From the NCBI GenBank assembly GCA_963971225.1, contig OZ020267.1, forward strand, positions 114,028,936 through 114,092,935: DNA of 64,000 nt. Reading direction: 5' to 3'. Numbering within the stretch: position 1 is the stretch's first letter; every line of letters starts with the position of its first letter. Made by a program: the position numbers and the translations under genes. Below are positions 41,660 through 54,877 of the stretch, in pieces. The stretch comes from Melieria omissa (lineage: Eukaryota > Arthropoda > Insecta > Diptera > Ulidiidae). The notes beneath the pieces were generated by a model, which made no database searches, was not told the origin of the DNA, and was given only the letters and a program-made list of their open reading frames with translations.

Positions 41660-44600
41660 TGTAATTTAATGCGAAAATGTTTGGCTTACTTGTCACAATC
41701 AAAAATATCGGGTAACGTAATATAAAACTTAAATTCAGCTCAATGCATTTGTAGCCGCTTGCACTTGCAATTTCAGCAGCTCATCGCCTTTTACTATGGT
41801 AGACCGTTCAACATTTTACATACATACACATGGTACATAAATTGGAAACATAGAAATGTATGTTTGCCACGCCCTTAGAACACTCAAGTGTTAATATTTG
41901 TCTTTCCGAAAGCTACTATCAGTGTTTGCACATTCGACAAACACTGATTACTTCGTAAAAAAGCAAAAAGAAGCGCCAAGTGAGTTCGCCACCGCTTATG
42001 CAATTTGAAAAATGCGAATTAATTGAAAGAAAACAGCAGCAGCGCGAGCCGCAAATTATCAACAATCCGCAAGCGATAATTTTCTTAATGCATTTCTTTG
42101 TTTGCATTTGCACAGAGGCACAGCAAATAGTAGAGTTAAACACACCAATATCAAAAAATAAGAAAATAAATATATCTCTTGGTCTTATCAAGGTGGAAAA
42201 GCTGCCTAACCTAAATACTTTCTAACAGTACGTTGCTGATAAATCTAACGTTTTTAATTAAGTTGACTGCAGCCGCGTGCCCGAGCTACTAGTAGATGGG
42301 TAAATAATAAGCATAACGCATAAGAATTGTGTTGTCCGTTTGTATGATAATATGTATGCGCTATATATGTACGTGTATGTATGCATGTGCACTTGTATGC
42401 GCATTAGTACGCGGGGCAGGGGTGAAGGCGATTTTTCCAATGGGTAGAAAATTGATGAGGGTTTTCGATATTAAATGACTACAATTGTGTTTTAGATATA
42501 TGAGACAGTAAAAATGTGCAACTGCATTAGAAAGTGTGGTAGCACTCGGTACTGTGTCTATGACAACAAATATTCGATTGGAATTTTCAGTTTTGTTTGG
42601 CTGCTAAGAATTTTATATTAGTTTAACCTAGTTTATTAAGTCTATGGAACACAATAGATCCTTACAGACTTACATGACAATACCCATATTGGAACATACA
42701 AATTACTAGCGACAATTGAATAAAAAAAAGGTCCTTACTTATAGTTAAAGAGCTTGCCTAATCTTGACCTAGAGAGTGCAAAGTATAAATTTATATTTTT
42801 GACAATTTCTTTGAACTCAGAGAGGACTCTGAAAATCAGTTCAAGAGTCAGAAGTGAAAAGTCAAATCATCATTCATTCAAATCAGTTCATTTTTACATA
42901 GAAAGGAAGAATGGCGCAAATTTTTACGAGAGACCGAAAGACAATAGACTTAGACTCAATTAATAAACAATAGACCCTGACAACTAGAGTTAACCCTTGA
43001 CAGAATTAAAATTTAAACCATAATAAAAGACAATCTGATAGTTTTCTCAACGAATTTACTCTATAAAAAGATTCCTTAAGAACTCCTGAAGAAAGTTTCT
43101 AAAGGATTATATTTGTTACCAGTGGTAGTTCCAATATAAATGTTATTTCTCAAAACCTGGTTAAACCAATTGCACCCGAGAGTCCTTCTTGGATTTTGTA
43201 AAGTTGAGTTTTGGCTGTTGGTGTTCACTAAAGTAAAACAAATCTAACCTTCGGACATAATAAAATTTCATCTACATGTTCTCTCCACTTCTACATACGT
43301 ACTACGCAAAGATGTTCAAACAATGAGAACGATTGCGGTAAGCTGCCTGGGCTCGTGTCCAGTAATAATACCTAATAACTGTTATTTATAGCTTTTTAAG
43401 CGTTTTTATTACTGGTGTATGTGTAGATTTCTTCAATTGGATGCTTTATGACAACGTGTCTTATAGAATTCTTTAGCGAAACACGAATTAAATTGTTTAA
43501 TTGAGCCTTGTATATCTCTTTGCGGTGCCCTATAGCCAGCAATGAAAGCAATACTGCTCTTTGAAATATTTGATGTCTCTCTCTTTCGCTTGATGAACAC
43601 AGAAATCTTTAGATCTGCGAGTATACAAATTTCAAATACAAAAATACTTTTAATAATTGATTAAACTTTTGTTTTGTTTCCCTGAGTGCCTATTTTGTTG
43701 TTCTATTCTCTGAAATACAGTTTAACTGCAAGGACAAACAATTGTATTCTATTCTTTCAGCAGAGGTGAATAGCCCGCTTAACAGCATCCGTGTGTCTAT
43801 TTGACTCTTGATTCACCTAATTTCTGTTATCATTTCTTGGTTTATTTGCTAACCAATTTAACTGTTTCCATGCCTTTACTGCAGTAATTCCACTTATCAA
43901 TAGATCGCTCGCTAAACATTTTGTTGCTCTTCTGCTTCCGTTGCTGCTCGAGTCTTTAACACGTTTGGTAAGTCTCACTATATATGAGATGCTGACTTGA
44001 TATTTCGTTATCAACACGGAAATTAGAACAAAGCTTGCAATTAGTGTGATATATTTCGCTTCTATGGCATTAAAATTTCAAGAAAGTTAACCGCATACAC
44101 ACGCACACGCACATTGTAGGGTTTATCTACTTCTTCCTGACTTATGCCTTAAGCAACTTAGGCGGTCACTTCGATCCATGTTCGATTTTCAATTGAAAGA
44201 TTTGCATTTGTATGTACTTTGGCTTTTTGTAGCTACGTTTTCTGAAGGAAAAACTACAACAGCAAGAAAATAATTCAAATAGAAATTGTATTGCCAGCTA
44301 TTTTTAGCCAATTACGCGTATAGCAGCATTTCAGCATTTTAGATGAGACACTCCTCTACGGAGCGTAGCACAACGCTTCGATTTGTATTCAATCTCGAAT
44401 TCTTCTAGAATTTGTGTACTGCCGGCATGTGGACACTGAATATTGATTTTCATGTAAATCGCAAAAACAAATACTACATTTTTAGATTCGATAGGCCATA
44501 AAAAACCTTGCAATTTCAACAACAACCACACTCCTCTCTCCCTGTTGTGCGCCTCTGCGACTTACACACTATATTTTCTGCGTACATGTTGCGAGTTGCG

Positions 44601-47600
44601 GGTTATGTCTTCTTTCTTTATATGCTGGCGAACTTTACTCGATGAAACTTTCAAGTTGGTTATTACGACACCGCGAATCGTCCGCCAGTCATTCAGAGAG
44701 TCAGCGACGCTGCCTCATTTTGCGGCTCCCCTCAGCGTCTCATGCGCGGTGCTCTTCTCATATGTAGCAAGATTCATGCGCCGACTGACACTTTTCAAAA
44801 CAGTGGGGCGCGCTTGTAGCGATGTCGGCGTCGATTAGCTGCCGAAGCTCGGCAAAAATGTGTAGAATTGTTTTGTGTAAAATAAGCCGAAACCGATTGC
44901 ACGGAGTTGGAATTATCAGAAAAACAAATACAAATATTGTGCGCCGAAAAGACTCAATATTTGGCCGAACGGCAGCGAACGGTGAATAGGGAACAGCAAA
45001 AACTGTGCACTATGAGCACCAGCCGATATCGGCGATGATGTTGATGATGACGACGATCGCGCCGAACGATCGTTGTGTAAGTGAATATGTGTCGTTTTCA
45101 CTGCTTTTACCTTTGCAATTGGGCGCTGCGGAGCGCGTTTCTAACCAATCTTCAGCGCAGATAGTGCGAAATCTGGAGTATCTCGAGCACTAACACGTCG
45201 ATCGGCCACTAGACACGCTACGTAATATCGCATCAATAACACAGTATCCCTACGTACGTACACACGCGCCCGTTAACTCTATATATCTGAAATACGTGCA
45301 GTTTTGTACTGCTGCCGCTGTTACTGCTGTGCTTTTGGCTGCCGCTCTATTCGCACATTAATTGAAAGCACCACCACATCGTTCTGTCTTGGTTGACATC
45401 AGCCAGCCAACGACGTCAGCGCCACAGCCACAGCCATAGCCAAAGCAATAATAACAAGATTGTGGAGGAGCAGGCAAATTCAGAAGACAGCAAACAATAC
45501 AACGAAAATGAAATAAAACGACCGCACAATTCGGTGTGTGCCTTGTGGCCCGTATTCTAGTAAGAAGCTCGCCCAGTCGTGTACTGAAAACTGAAAAGAC
45601 AACTAAAGTTGCGCGCAGCCATCACAGCTGGCTAGCAAGTCGCTATAGCTTTTTCATTTTCATTATGCTCGCTGTGCGCTTTCGCACTTGTTTGCTGTGA
45701 AGAATTAAGGTATCAACAAGGTGCGCGCGCCTCTCTACCGAACGGCCCAGTAGGAATACTAATGGGAATGGGAGGAACAAAATTAGAAGAATCTATTAAG
45801 CTATAAATATTTTTGGGAGTTGAGACCTCCTGCTAAGCTCTCATCATAACCATCAGAAAATTATTTGTTGGCTAAACGAGGCATTGCATATATCAATATT
45901 TGATTGTAGTCACTAAATTTGTTAAAAATTATGGATGTTTTACCTAAGCAATTACTAAAAAAAAAGTATCACAAATGCTGTACTGCTGCAATTGAAATGC
46001 GTTAAGATTATGATATATTTAGATAGTGTTTGTATGTATGTATGTCGGCACACACAACTTGCAGCATGTTGGGTGATCTTGCAGTGTTGGAAACGCATGG
46101 TAAGAATTATTACATGGCATCTTGTGGAAACTTTTAATTTTTTCGCCCCAATAATTTTTCCCGAATTAGTAAAATAATAAATTATCTTTTGATTGCATTT
46201 AGCTGTGAAATTTGTTTTATGTCAACAAATATATATTGTCTCTTCACTATATATATTTTTGTATGCTTTGAAACCTGTTTCAGCTGCACAAGCCATCACA
46301 TGGCTATGTAATATTGGGTCTTATCGCATTGGCAGATATTTCGTTTTGCACAGAGGTGTGATAACCGAGATATGGTGCGAGCTTATTGCTTAGCTACTAT
46401 GTGGAATGCCATTACTGGCAATGCAAATCATCTAAATGAGTTTATGTTTTTTTATGACCAATTCAGCAATTATGAGTAGACACCATATTAAATAATAATA
46501 ATACTATGTATCATTCCCTACTAAACATACATAGAATACATACATATTTTTCTTATATTATTGAAAGAAGCCAATCTTCAGAAAATAATTTCATTGTAAT
46601 TCTTGTTTTGAGAAGGTTAGGTTAGTCATGTAGTTCTATAGATGTGTATCACACATAAACATATATCGCACACGCACTACAAAAGTGACACAACTCAAAA
46701 TTTTTCATTTTCGGGTTTATGTGTTAATACTGTGCACAATGCATAAATCTGCCAATCAGCAAAAGCTCAGTATATTTTGTTGTTGTTAACTGTTGCAAAA
46801 ATACAGTTAGGTCTCTCTTAATGTCAGGACTTTGATGCTATTTGATCGCTGCAGCTCAATGCAAAAGAGTCCTAACTCAAATTGTGTCACTTTTGACGAA
46901 ATAAATTTGTGTTAAAGTTATTTTTAAGCAAAGTTCTGAAAATTTTTGTATATATTTGTTATTATTAAAATTAACTATGAATTTTCAAAATGTTTCTTTC
47001 AACTTTTTAACTGTCATTTATAATTATTAAATTCAGAAATAGTGGCATAACTTGAAATAATTCCGTAATTATTGAATTAAAATATCATCAAAACAGTCAC
47101 AACTCAAAATTTTGGATTTTCTAGTCTAAAATAAAAACAAAATTCTTGCAACTTATCATAAAGCATAATCTGTAAGGATTTTCTACTGAACGGTCTATAC
47201 GTTATTTAAAAAAAATGTTTTTTTATATAAAAAACAGTTTTTTGCGTTTCCTGCAAAATAGTGTCCTTAAATAGTGTATAGTGTCCTTGAGTTGGTTGAG
47301 GTCTATGGTTTATGGTGTTGCCTGGTGTCGTTAGAGTTCAAAGTAATATTGAAGTAGCGTTGCATAAAAACACCTTTGGCAAGAGTTGTGCTCCTCTTAA
47401 TCTCCAAATAAGTCATTGTACGTATTATTCCCTTCATATAATTATTTATTTGGTTCTTGATTTTTTTACATTTAATTTTTCACTCTTACTTTTTACACTT
47501 CTTATTTTAGAAAACTGGAAATTTTTAAAATGAAAAGTACACAATTTGCTATTTTTGCTTGCAAAAAAATAAATACCTATGCATGCTAAATCCATCCATG

Positions 47601-47729
47601 CATCCCTTAATAGTAAATATTTGATTTAAAAAATTAAATTTATTTGAGAAATTCATTGTCAGTCTTAATCTTAATTATTATCTTATATATTCTACTATCT
47701 ACGCTTATATCAACAAACACTTATTTCTT
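41660..47729. other. 6-kb non-coding region
   Basis: No supportable coding gene. The GC-richer part at 44550-45720 looks like promoter or 5' UTR DNA, most simply of the disordered-protein gene on the - strand, since that gene needs an upstream exon; a - strand donor candidate (caaag|gtaaaa) lies near 45110. The rest is AT-rich. Short repeats around 46680-47115 are listed separately. Confidence 0.4.
46680..47113. repeat. Short inverted and direct repeats
   Basis: caaaagtgacacaa at 46680-46693 is inverted at 46882-46895, and cacaactcaaaatttt at 46689-46704 is repeated directly at 47098-47113. This could be the remains of a small element; no full ends or target duplications could be set. Confidence 0.5.
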
Positions 47730-49099
47730 TTATATATAACAAAGTAGTGATAGCGCTAATGCTGAGAATAATATTGTGTGGCTCTGCGTTGCCGCCGCAC
47801 TTCCGTTGTAGTTCGAAAGTGCCTCCGCAAGGCCTTCTACGGCCCAATTCGTTGTTGTTTCCACATTTTCGGTAGCTGTGGAAGCCACTGTAATATTGAA
47901 ATAAGAACTAGAGAATTAGAGGTCAAATTTAAAGTAAGCATTATGCTGTTGCATTTACCCGAACTGTCTGTGGTGATGAGTTCCTTGAGGGCACTGCGCT
48001 CCTGCGCATGATACGGCAGTGAGTACATGTAGTGATTCTCCAAAATGGCCTTGTACTCCTCGTTTGTGATTATTTCGTATATCCAAGCCATGTGGGGACC
48101 AACATTTGTGTAGAATGCAGCAACTCGCTCGCGATATGCACAGTTCAGAGAGTGAAAGTTATTTCCAGGCACTATCGAAGAGAAAAGTCCCACCAGACGA
48201 TTGTTGCAGACGAGGCCCGCTCCCCGATCAGTGTTGTGCAACAATGTACTATTCAGTATCTAACAGATAGAGATAAGTAGTTTGAGTTGCTTGCGATTTT
48301 TAACATTACTCAGTTGACTAATTGACTGCCGAACTGACCTTGCAGCCTTGTCCTTTTGGCACGATAAAATATGAACATATATCGAGCTTGCGCGCTTCCA
48401 TAAATTCAGGTACCAGTTTGCCAGCGCATTCACCTGACTCCCAAATTGGAATATTGTGCTTTTTTGCAATTTCTGTCCCATGTCTTGACGATGACTAATT
48501 GGAATAAAACATAGTTCTTACTTCGTTTTTGCTCGTACAGTAATAAATTAATTAGATGGGTATCCAGCATGTATTGTGGCGGGAAGCTCTTTTTTGATTC
48601 AAATTGTCCTGTTTCTGGAGTTTAATCTTACCGAAAATTCAATTAAGCACGACGCGTCCTTGTACACGGGCTCCTCCAGTATAATCCACTGCATGTGATC
48701 TTGATCCGCCAGAGGCAGTGCCGTCTGCAAACGGATAAGCGCCAAATCGTTGGCCAGCGTGGCGCTGTTGAATTTCTCGTGGACGATAACGTCCGAGACC
48801 GCATAGGAAAAGAGATCAGTGAATGCGTCACTGTTGGCGCCCGCCACCACCTTGAGCACGGATGCCGGAAGGTTAATCTGTGACCCGTTCGCGGTCAGCT
48901 GGTAGGAGATGCATGTAGCCGTAGTTAGCACCAGGCGATTGTGAACAATAATCCCGCTGCAGATGTGGGTCGGTGGTTCGTTTGGTTGGAGCTGCGCGTA
49001 TAGTGACACCTGATAGGCCGGTTGCCGACTCTGGCCGACAGCGCAGATCAGTGCAATGATTGCGAAAACTAAAACCGATCGGCGGCTCATTGTAAACAT
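47730..49099 (-). CDS. Trypsin-like serine protease homolog, inactive, tail-anchored
   Basis: Exons in transcript order: 48632-49099, 48339-48494, 47959-48259, 47730-47887; 360 residues. MFTMSRRSVLVFAIIALICA at the N-terminus is a signal peptide. The chymotrypsin-fold marks are clear but broken: the TAAHC block is LTTATC with Thr62 in place of the catalytic His; the Asp survives in NDLALIRL (Asp118); and the GDSGGP block reads TDRGAG with Arg220 in place of Ser. No RIVGG activation cleavage site is seen. The last exon adds a Thr/Asn/Ala linker and ends in a short hydrophobic tail (LFSALALSLLCYI) after small residues, the shape of a GPI-anchor signal. I infer a cell-surface binding protein rather than an enzyme. 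The alternative start at 49090 lies inside the same signal peptide. Confidence 0.88.
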
Positions 49100-50890
49100 G
49101 TTCGGTATGTTGTTGCGCGTGCTGCGTTCCCTTGGTGGTTGGCAAGAGGAAAAAAATGAGTGGCGCTGGATGAAAATGACTTGCTGCTGCAACGGCTATG
49201 CAGTGTTTGAATAGACCCTTGACAAAAGAACATTTAATATACACCTATTGCCGAGCAGCTGGCTTTTACGTTGCTTTCCACATGGTGCCAGAACACTTGC
49301 TTGTACCTTACGAGCCTCTGCCCGCATTATCTCTTCCACACAATTATCTTTTCCCAGAGTCGTCAGTCCGACTCGGCGATAAAGTCAGCTAGGCAAACAG
49401 ATAGGAGGCGATTTCGTCGGAACGAATATTTTAACTACTTAATTTCGACGTGTATCTTATTTGTGCCAAAATCTTAATTCGCGCAACTGCGTTGTGATCT
49501 CTGGTCGGCAGGTTGACTGACTGCACTATCAGATTGCTGTACAAATATTGAACTATGTAGTCGAATTGCAAACACTGGCTGGGTGGTTGCTGTTTTTACG
49601 CAAACAGGAAAAACATTTCAACTTGGATATGGTGTTTGCTGGAACTCTGACTTTTTGCTGATGCGTTCCAGTGCACACAAATTCATCTTTATGTTCTGTG
49701 TGCAAATTTTGTTTGCTCTGAATCAATCAAACTCCAAATAAAAGACACACGTACTCGTTTGTATGTACACACATCTGCGCCAACTGATGCGAATACACAA
49801 ACTACACACACACTTTGGTGGTCTTAGCGCCATTACAGGTGTGGAGCTTGTATACAAAATCAAAATTATCTTGAAAACTTGTATCCCTAGAACAACATTG
49901 ATCTAAGTACATAGTAAGTTTTTGTGTACTTGCTTTTTTATCGAAAGCGTTTTGATTTTGAGCGAAAAGTAAGCATAATATTTGTTTAGTTAAAATTTAC
50001 TAGCTTTAACACATATCTAAAGAGTGCGTCGTTAAAAATTGTGACATGCAATTTTGCTCATAACTTCGTTAATGCAAATTCTAATCAAAATTTCTTTGAT
50101 GAGGTGATTGATGATTGAATAGTTTATGCCCATTTAGAGCATTGATTGAGTATTTAATGACAAAATGATGATAAAATGATAAAATTAACGAAGGAACAAC
50201 GAAAGCCCCCATGAGGGTTATTCCAGAAAAAGTTAGAAACTTTACCCTTGAAAATATATTATAATTTTTTTTTAAATAAATTCTAAAATCTACATACAAG
50301 ACATGCTAAATAAAACCAAATTTTTTAAAAATTAGATTAGTGGTTGCTGAGATGTTTTAATTTTTCAATGTCACAATTTTTAACGACGCACTCCTTAAAG
50401 AAGAAGAAGAAGGCTTACACTTCATGTGCCAATGTCTGCACTTGACCAGGAAAAGATTAAACAAAACGTTGATTGCTAAGCTTTTTACATTTGGCGTTAG
50501 GAAGGTAGCAAGTATTATATTGCAACCTTTTTATTCCCAATGCCGATAGCCTTGCAGCTGGTGCTTTCTAAACAAACTTTTAATTTTAAAGGAAAATAAC
50601 AAGTGAAAAGAAAGTGAAGCGCCAAAAATATAACCAACCAAAGTTAAAGATAAATAGAAATAAACAAATTAAACTAAGTACTCAGAGTTTTTGTGTTTGT
50701 GCTGGAATTCGAAATGAACGCAATTGCAGGTATAGGCGCAAATATTGGTGTCAGGTAAATTTCAGGGCAAACAGTTTGCGTGCTTCACCTTATGCAGTTT
50801 TCACAGGTAGAAAATACAAACAAGGTAGAAATTTTGAGTTGCCAGCGATATGGTTTGCTTCAGACGGTGCTTACTTATCCTTGCGGCAAG
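49100..50890. other. Divergent intergenic region
   Basis: Lies between the pseudo-protease gene (-) and the unknown secreted-protein gene (+), so it should hold both promoters. It contains one MITE at 50023-50392; otherwise nothing recognised. Confidence 0.5.
50023..50392. mobile_element. MITE with 25-base perfect inverted ends
   Basis: agtgcgtcgttaaaaattgtgacat-type ends are perfect inverted copies (50023-50047 and 50368-50392) around an AT-rich interior of about 320 bases without coding capacity. The flanks (ctaaag / cttaaag) are similar but do not give a clean target duplication, so the superfamily is not assigned. Confidence 0.85.
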
Positions 50891-52011
50891 ATGCTACTCA
50901 AAATTTTTTCATTTCTATTATTTACAACACAGTTTATAGTGTCATGTAAAGCTGATAATGCAACCAGAATCGATGAAAATAAGAGCTTAAGGTAAAGAAT
51001 CTTCGAAATTATTTACGCGAAAAAACAATAATTAGTTCAGTAAAAATAAACAAAGTTACAGCATTTCGGAGGATTATGCAATGTTGAGAAGTGATGTGCA
51101 GTGGTTTTTTCAGCATTTGGAAATTTTAGCCGACTCATTTCAACGTTTATTGCCAGCAGTGCCCGCGCAAGGACAAAGTACGCATCGTTCGCTTAGCAGC
51201 GAAAATAATGGGTAAATATTATTAGAATGGAGCTAATAATTTATTATAGACTAAGTATTAGCAAAGTTATTGATTTATTGGCATTTGCAGCACGTTCGCG
51301 GAGAGCACTCGCCTTTACTTGCTTCTTGGCTTGCGTCATGTGCTCGTTGGACTTAAAGAAATCTCAGTGGCTTTTCAACATAAATTCAACACAGATCACG
51401 TTCAAGAGCTGCAACAGTTGTAAGCGCAGGCGTTTCGTTTTTTCCATTCCTTTGACTGCTCGAATATTCGAATTTTTCCTTATTGTTTATTCCCACGCAG
51501 AAATGTTCTGATGCGCATCATACAGGACATTATACGCATCGCTAAAGACTGGTTTGCAACGATGCGCGTCAGTCTGGCGCAGCTATTCCGCCTGTACAAT
51601 CACTATATACCAGAAGTGCTGCTGGGTAAATGCTTCGGACGTTATATTGTGGCCAAACATCCTAATCGCGCTTTTTACGAGTACCCAATTCTGCTGTTTG
51701 GTGATATCTTTGAGCAGTTTCTGCTTTACGTTAGCGTCGTACCAACGAAGCAAACCTCGTTCGAGTCTAACACAACAGAATCGACTGAGGAGTTTTCCGT
51801 GGAGCAAAATGAAATTTGGCCTCTGGGACAAGACGATTTTAAACCGAGAAGCATGGAGCAAGTTGAAGTTGCGGATCCACTGCAAGTGATCGTGCAAGCA
51901 GATGTTGCAAATGGCAGCAGCCCTGGCACGTGGGGGCGTTGCTTGAAGATGTACATGGCGGATAACATTTCCCGACAGCTGAAGTCATTCTTTTTGGATG
52001 GCGAATATTGA
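50891..52011 (+). CDS. Unrecognised secreted protein
   Basis: I do not recognise this family. Four exons keep frame: 50891-50991, 51062-51211, 51291-51419, 51501-52011, giving 296 residues. The ATG at 50891 opens a signal peptide (MLLKIFSFLLFTTQFIVSCKA), which decided the start. The mature part is mostly predicted helix by eye, with amphipathic stretches such as LNVLMRIIQDIIRIAKDW and FGDIFEQFLLYVSV, few cysteines, one Asn-X-Thr site in ESNTTES, and an acidic Ser/Thr-rich loop before the end. Codon structure, good splice sites and absence of stops support a real gene. The frame is also open upstream of the ATG (from about 50780), so a 5' exon could extend it. It is tail-to-tail with the DHX33-like gene. 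Confidence 0.8.
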
Positions 52012-52379
52012 AAACAGCACATCACTGACAATTGAACTAATATCAAACAAGTTATAAACTTTATTTATTGCAAATTGACTTAGTTAACATTTTATGAAAC
52101 AAACTTATAATTAAAACCTCCAACATTTTGAAAACATTCCATACATTCACTCAGAAAAACTCCACTCAAAATTGCTACGAACTGATTAAAATGTTTGCAG
52201 TTCGCCAAAGTTAGCAAATTGCTGTAGCAAATACAAATTTTCATTTTCTAACAAAGTGTACAAGTAAAATATATATTTTTTGAACAATTTGTAAATGGAA
52301 TTATATGGAACATTAAAGTTGTGACTCTATACCAAGTTTTCGTGTTCAATTCATTTAAAAAGAAAAGTTGGACTTAATA
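52012..52379. other. Gap between convergent genes
   Basis: Contains both 3' UTRs. TTTATT at about 52059-52064 is AATAAA on the - strand and may end the helicase mRNA. Nothing else seen. Confidence 0.6.
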
Positions 52380-54877
52380 TTACTTTAGCACATTTTTTAT
52401 TCGATTCAAGTGCGCATAGTTTGGCAGTATTTCGACTATCCATTCGGGACATATTTCAGTAACTTGACGTATGAAATTCCTCTCGGTGAGAACAATCTCT
52501 GTGAACACTACATATTCCGGCCGGTATTTGCCGTGAAAGACGCTGGATGGATGAATTCTAGCGCGTTGTCGGCCAGATATGGTTAGGTAAAAATTATCAC
52601 GCTGCAGCTCCGCAATGTTTTCAAACAAACCCACTAGAAGACATTTGCGTACTTGGTCGTGATTGGTGCCGCAACTGTTCATAGGCAATTCGAGGCGTTC
52701 GACTATTTCTTGCAGCTGTTTGCGCACTTCACGTGCGTAGTGAAGGTTTCTGGTATTCAAAAAGTTATCATGACACCAAAGCTAGAAGAAGAATAAGGGA
52801 TTAGTAATAATTACAATAATAAAATCTAGGTTCTGGATGAACACACGAGCTTTTGCTCTCTCAAACGTGACACAAACTTATTTTTCCGCTACCAAAATAA
52901 GTGCACAACTTTCTGAGACGCTCGCTTGAAAATAGTTCATTCATTTTTGTTTGAATATGTTTGATCCTGTACCTTCACTTTGTCTGTTTTCTGAAAGGCA
53001 CTGAATACATTCAGCAGCGTTAAGTGGTCACCGTGTTTAGAGTGGAACTTTGCGTGTGCTAGCGCCGAGAGCTCACGCTTCTCCATGGACGACACGAACA
53101 CATTCTCGCCTGAAAGCACCGCCACCAAGCTCAGAATTTCCTCCATGCAACCAAACGATGAGGCAGACAGCAGCAACTTGCTGTACTGCGGATCCAATGG
53201 AAACTGTGACATTTTTTCGCCCACCGCCGTCAGTTCTGGCTGATTTTTGACGTAGCGTATCGCGCCGAGCGCCTCCAATTTCCGATATGCATCGTCAACC
53301 GCTTCTGGTGAGGGATGATCAAGAAAATCAAAAGTGCGACAGTCGACACCAATGGCCAGAAGCTGCAGCACGGTGGCGCAGATATTGCTGCGCAATATTT
53401 CCGGCTTAGGCATAAGTTCAAATGAGGACATTTCGGCACGTGTGTACGTGCGATAACAAGTTCCAGGCGCATCACGGCCAGCGCGACCACAACGTTGCCA
53501 CGCCTGAGCTTGCGAGATGCGCACTACGCGCAATGCATCCAGTCCACTGTTGGGGTTATAGATGCGACGCTTCACAAAACCGCAGTCGAGAACACAGCGT
53601 ATGCCGGGTATAGTGACGGAGGTCTCCGCTATATTAGTGGCCAGAACAATCTTGCGAGCGTTGTGTGGCGCGGGCAGGAAGCATTCGAGCTGCTTATTTT
53701 GTGGTAATTGAGCGTATAGTGGAAAGACTCGCACTCCGGGTAAATTGGCATCATTTGTCTGTAAACGCAGTGGTTAACTTATGTCAATAAAAATTAATGA
53801 TTGTATACTCACTTTGGCTATTTGTCGTATTTGCTGTGCCATGGCTTCGATCTCTTCCTGGCCCGTCAGGAAGACGAGCACATCATGACTGCAATTTAAA
53901 AATGAATAATGCAAACGTGAATCGCATTCGATAAAGGCTCAAGTGTATTGTGCTTACTTTGCGGGTGTGCTGCGATGGATTTCGAACAGTGTTACCAGCG
54001 CTGCGTGCAGATAATCCGTCTGCGGTTCCTTCGTGTGCAGCACGCGTACTGGATACGTTTTGCCCTCAAGGTACATGCCGCGTACACCAAAGTATTGGCC
54101 AAAATGGTCAATGTCCATGGTGGCTGAAGTGATGATGAGCTTCAGCGGCATCAGCCCGCGTACTCGCCGTTGGCGCTGCGCCTCCTTTACGATTCCAAAT
54201 AGCACATCCGTGTTGACGGTGCGTTCGTGCACTTCGTCCAGCATTAGCACTGAGTAGTGTTGCAAAAGCCGGTCCGCAATCGCTTCACGTAACAGACAGC
54301 CATCTGTCATAAAGCGAATTCGCGTCTGCGGCGAGGTGCAGTCCTCGAAGCGTACCGTGTAGCCCACACTTTCACCCAGTCGGCAGCATTGCTCCTGCGC
54401 CACACGTCGCGCCACCGTAATTGCGGCTACACGTCGCGGCTGCGTGACGCCTATTACGCCTTTCTGTGCACAGCCCGACTCCAGCAGAAATTGCGGAATT
54501 TGAGTCGTCTTACCCGAGCCGGTCTCGCCCATCAGCAGCAGCGTGTCTGTCTTGCGCATCTCCTGTACGAGCCGCTGCCGACACTTATACACGGGCAACG
54601 CCTGTCGCTGTTGTTGCAACTGCAGCTTGGAGAGCGCACATTTTGCGGGGATATTAAATGATTGCGCGGGTGTAGACTTACACGCGGGCGAATTGGTATT
54701 ATTATTGGTGCTTCCGTTAGTGTATTTTGGCACTTTGATGATTACGTTTTCGATGCCGTTGACGGGGCTGTTCAACTTGCGTTTGATGGGAAAACCACTG
54801 AAACCGACGTTGTGCTTAGCACCAGCCCCGTGCGGCTTCAAGGGTGTCTTGGTCGTCAGCATGTACTTTGACTCCAT
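52380..54877 (-). CDS. DEAH-box RNA helicase, DHX33-like
   Basis: DEAH/RHA-family ATPase that unwinds or remodels RNA; human DHX33 acts in the nucleolus on rDNA transcription and in translation. Exons in transcript order: 53958-54877, 53813-53888, 52973-53758, 52380-52781; 727 residues against 707 in human. Motif I is GETGSGKTT (117-125), motif II is DEVH (214-217, a DEAH variant), motif III SAT (251-253), motif V TNIAETSVTIPG (373-384), motif VI QRCGRAGR (420-427). A winged-helix/ratchet region and an OB-fold C-terminal domain follow. The first 90 residues are a basic, Asn-rich leader that probably carries the nucleolar signal. All motor motifs are intact. The Drosophila orthologue is probably CG4901, from memory. 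It is tail-to-tail with the secreted-protein gene. Confidence 0.93.

Noticed and set aside
50891..52011. Peroxin 16 as the identity of the secreted-protein gene
   Set aside because: A membrane-helical impression suggested it, but the signal peptide and the detailed sequence do not match the Pex16 family.
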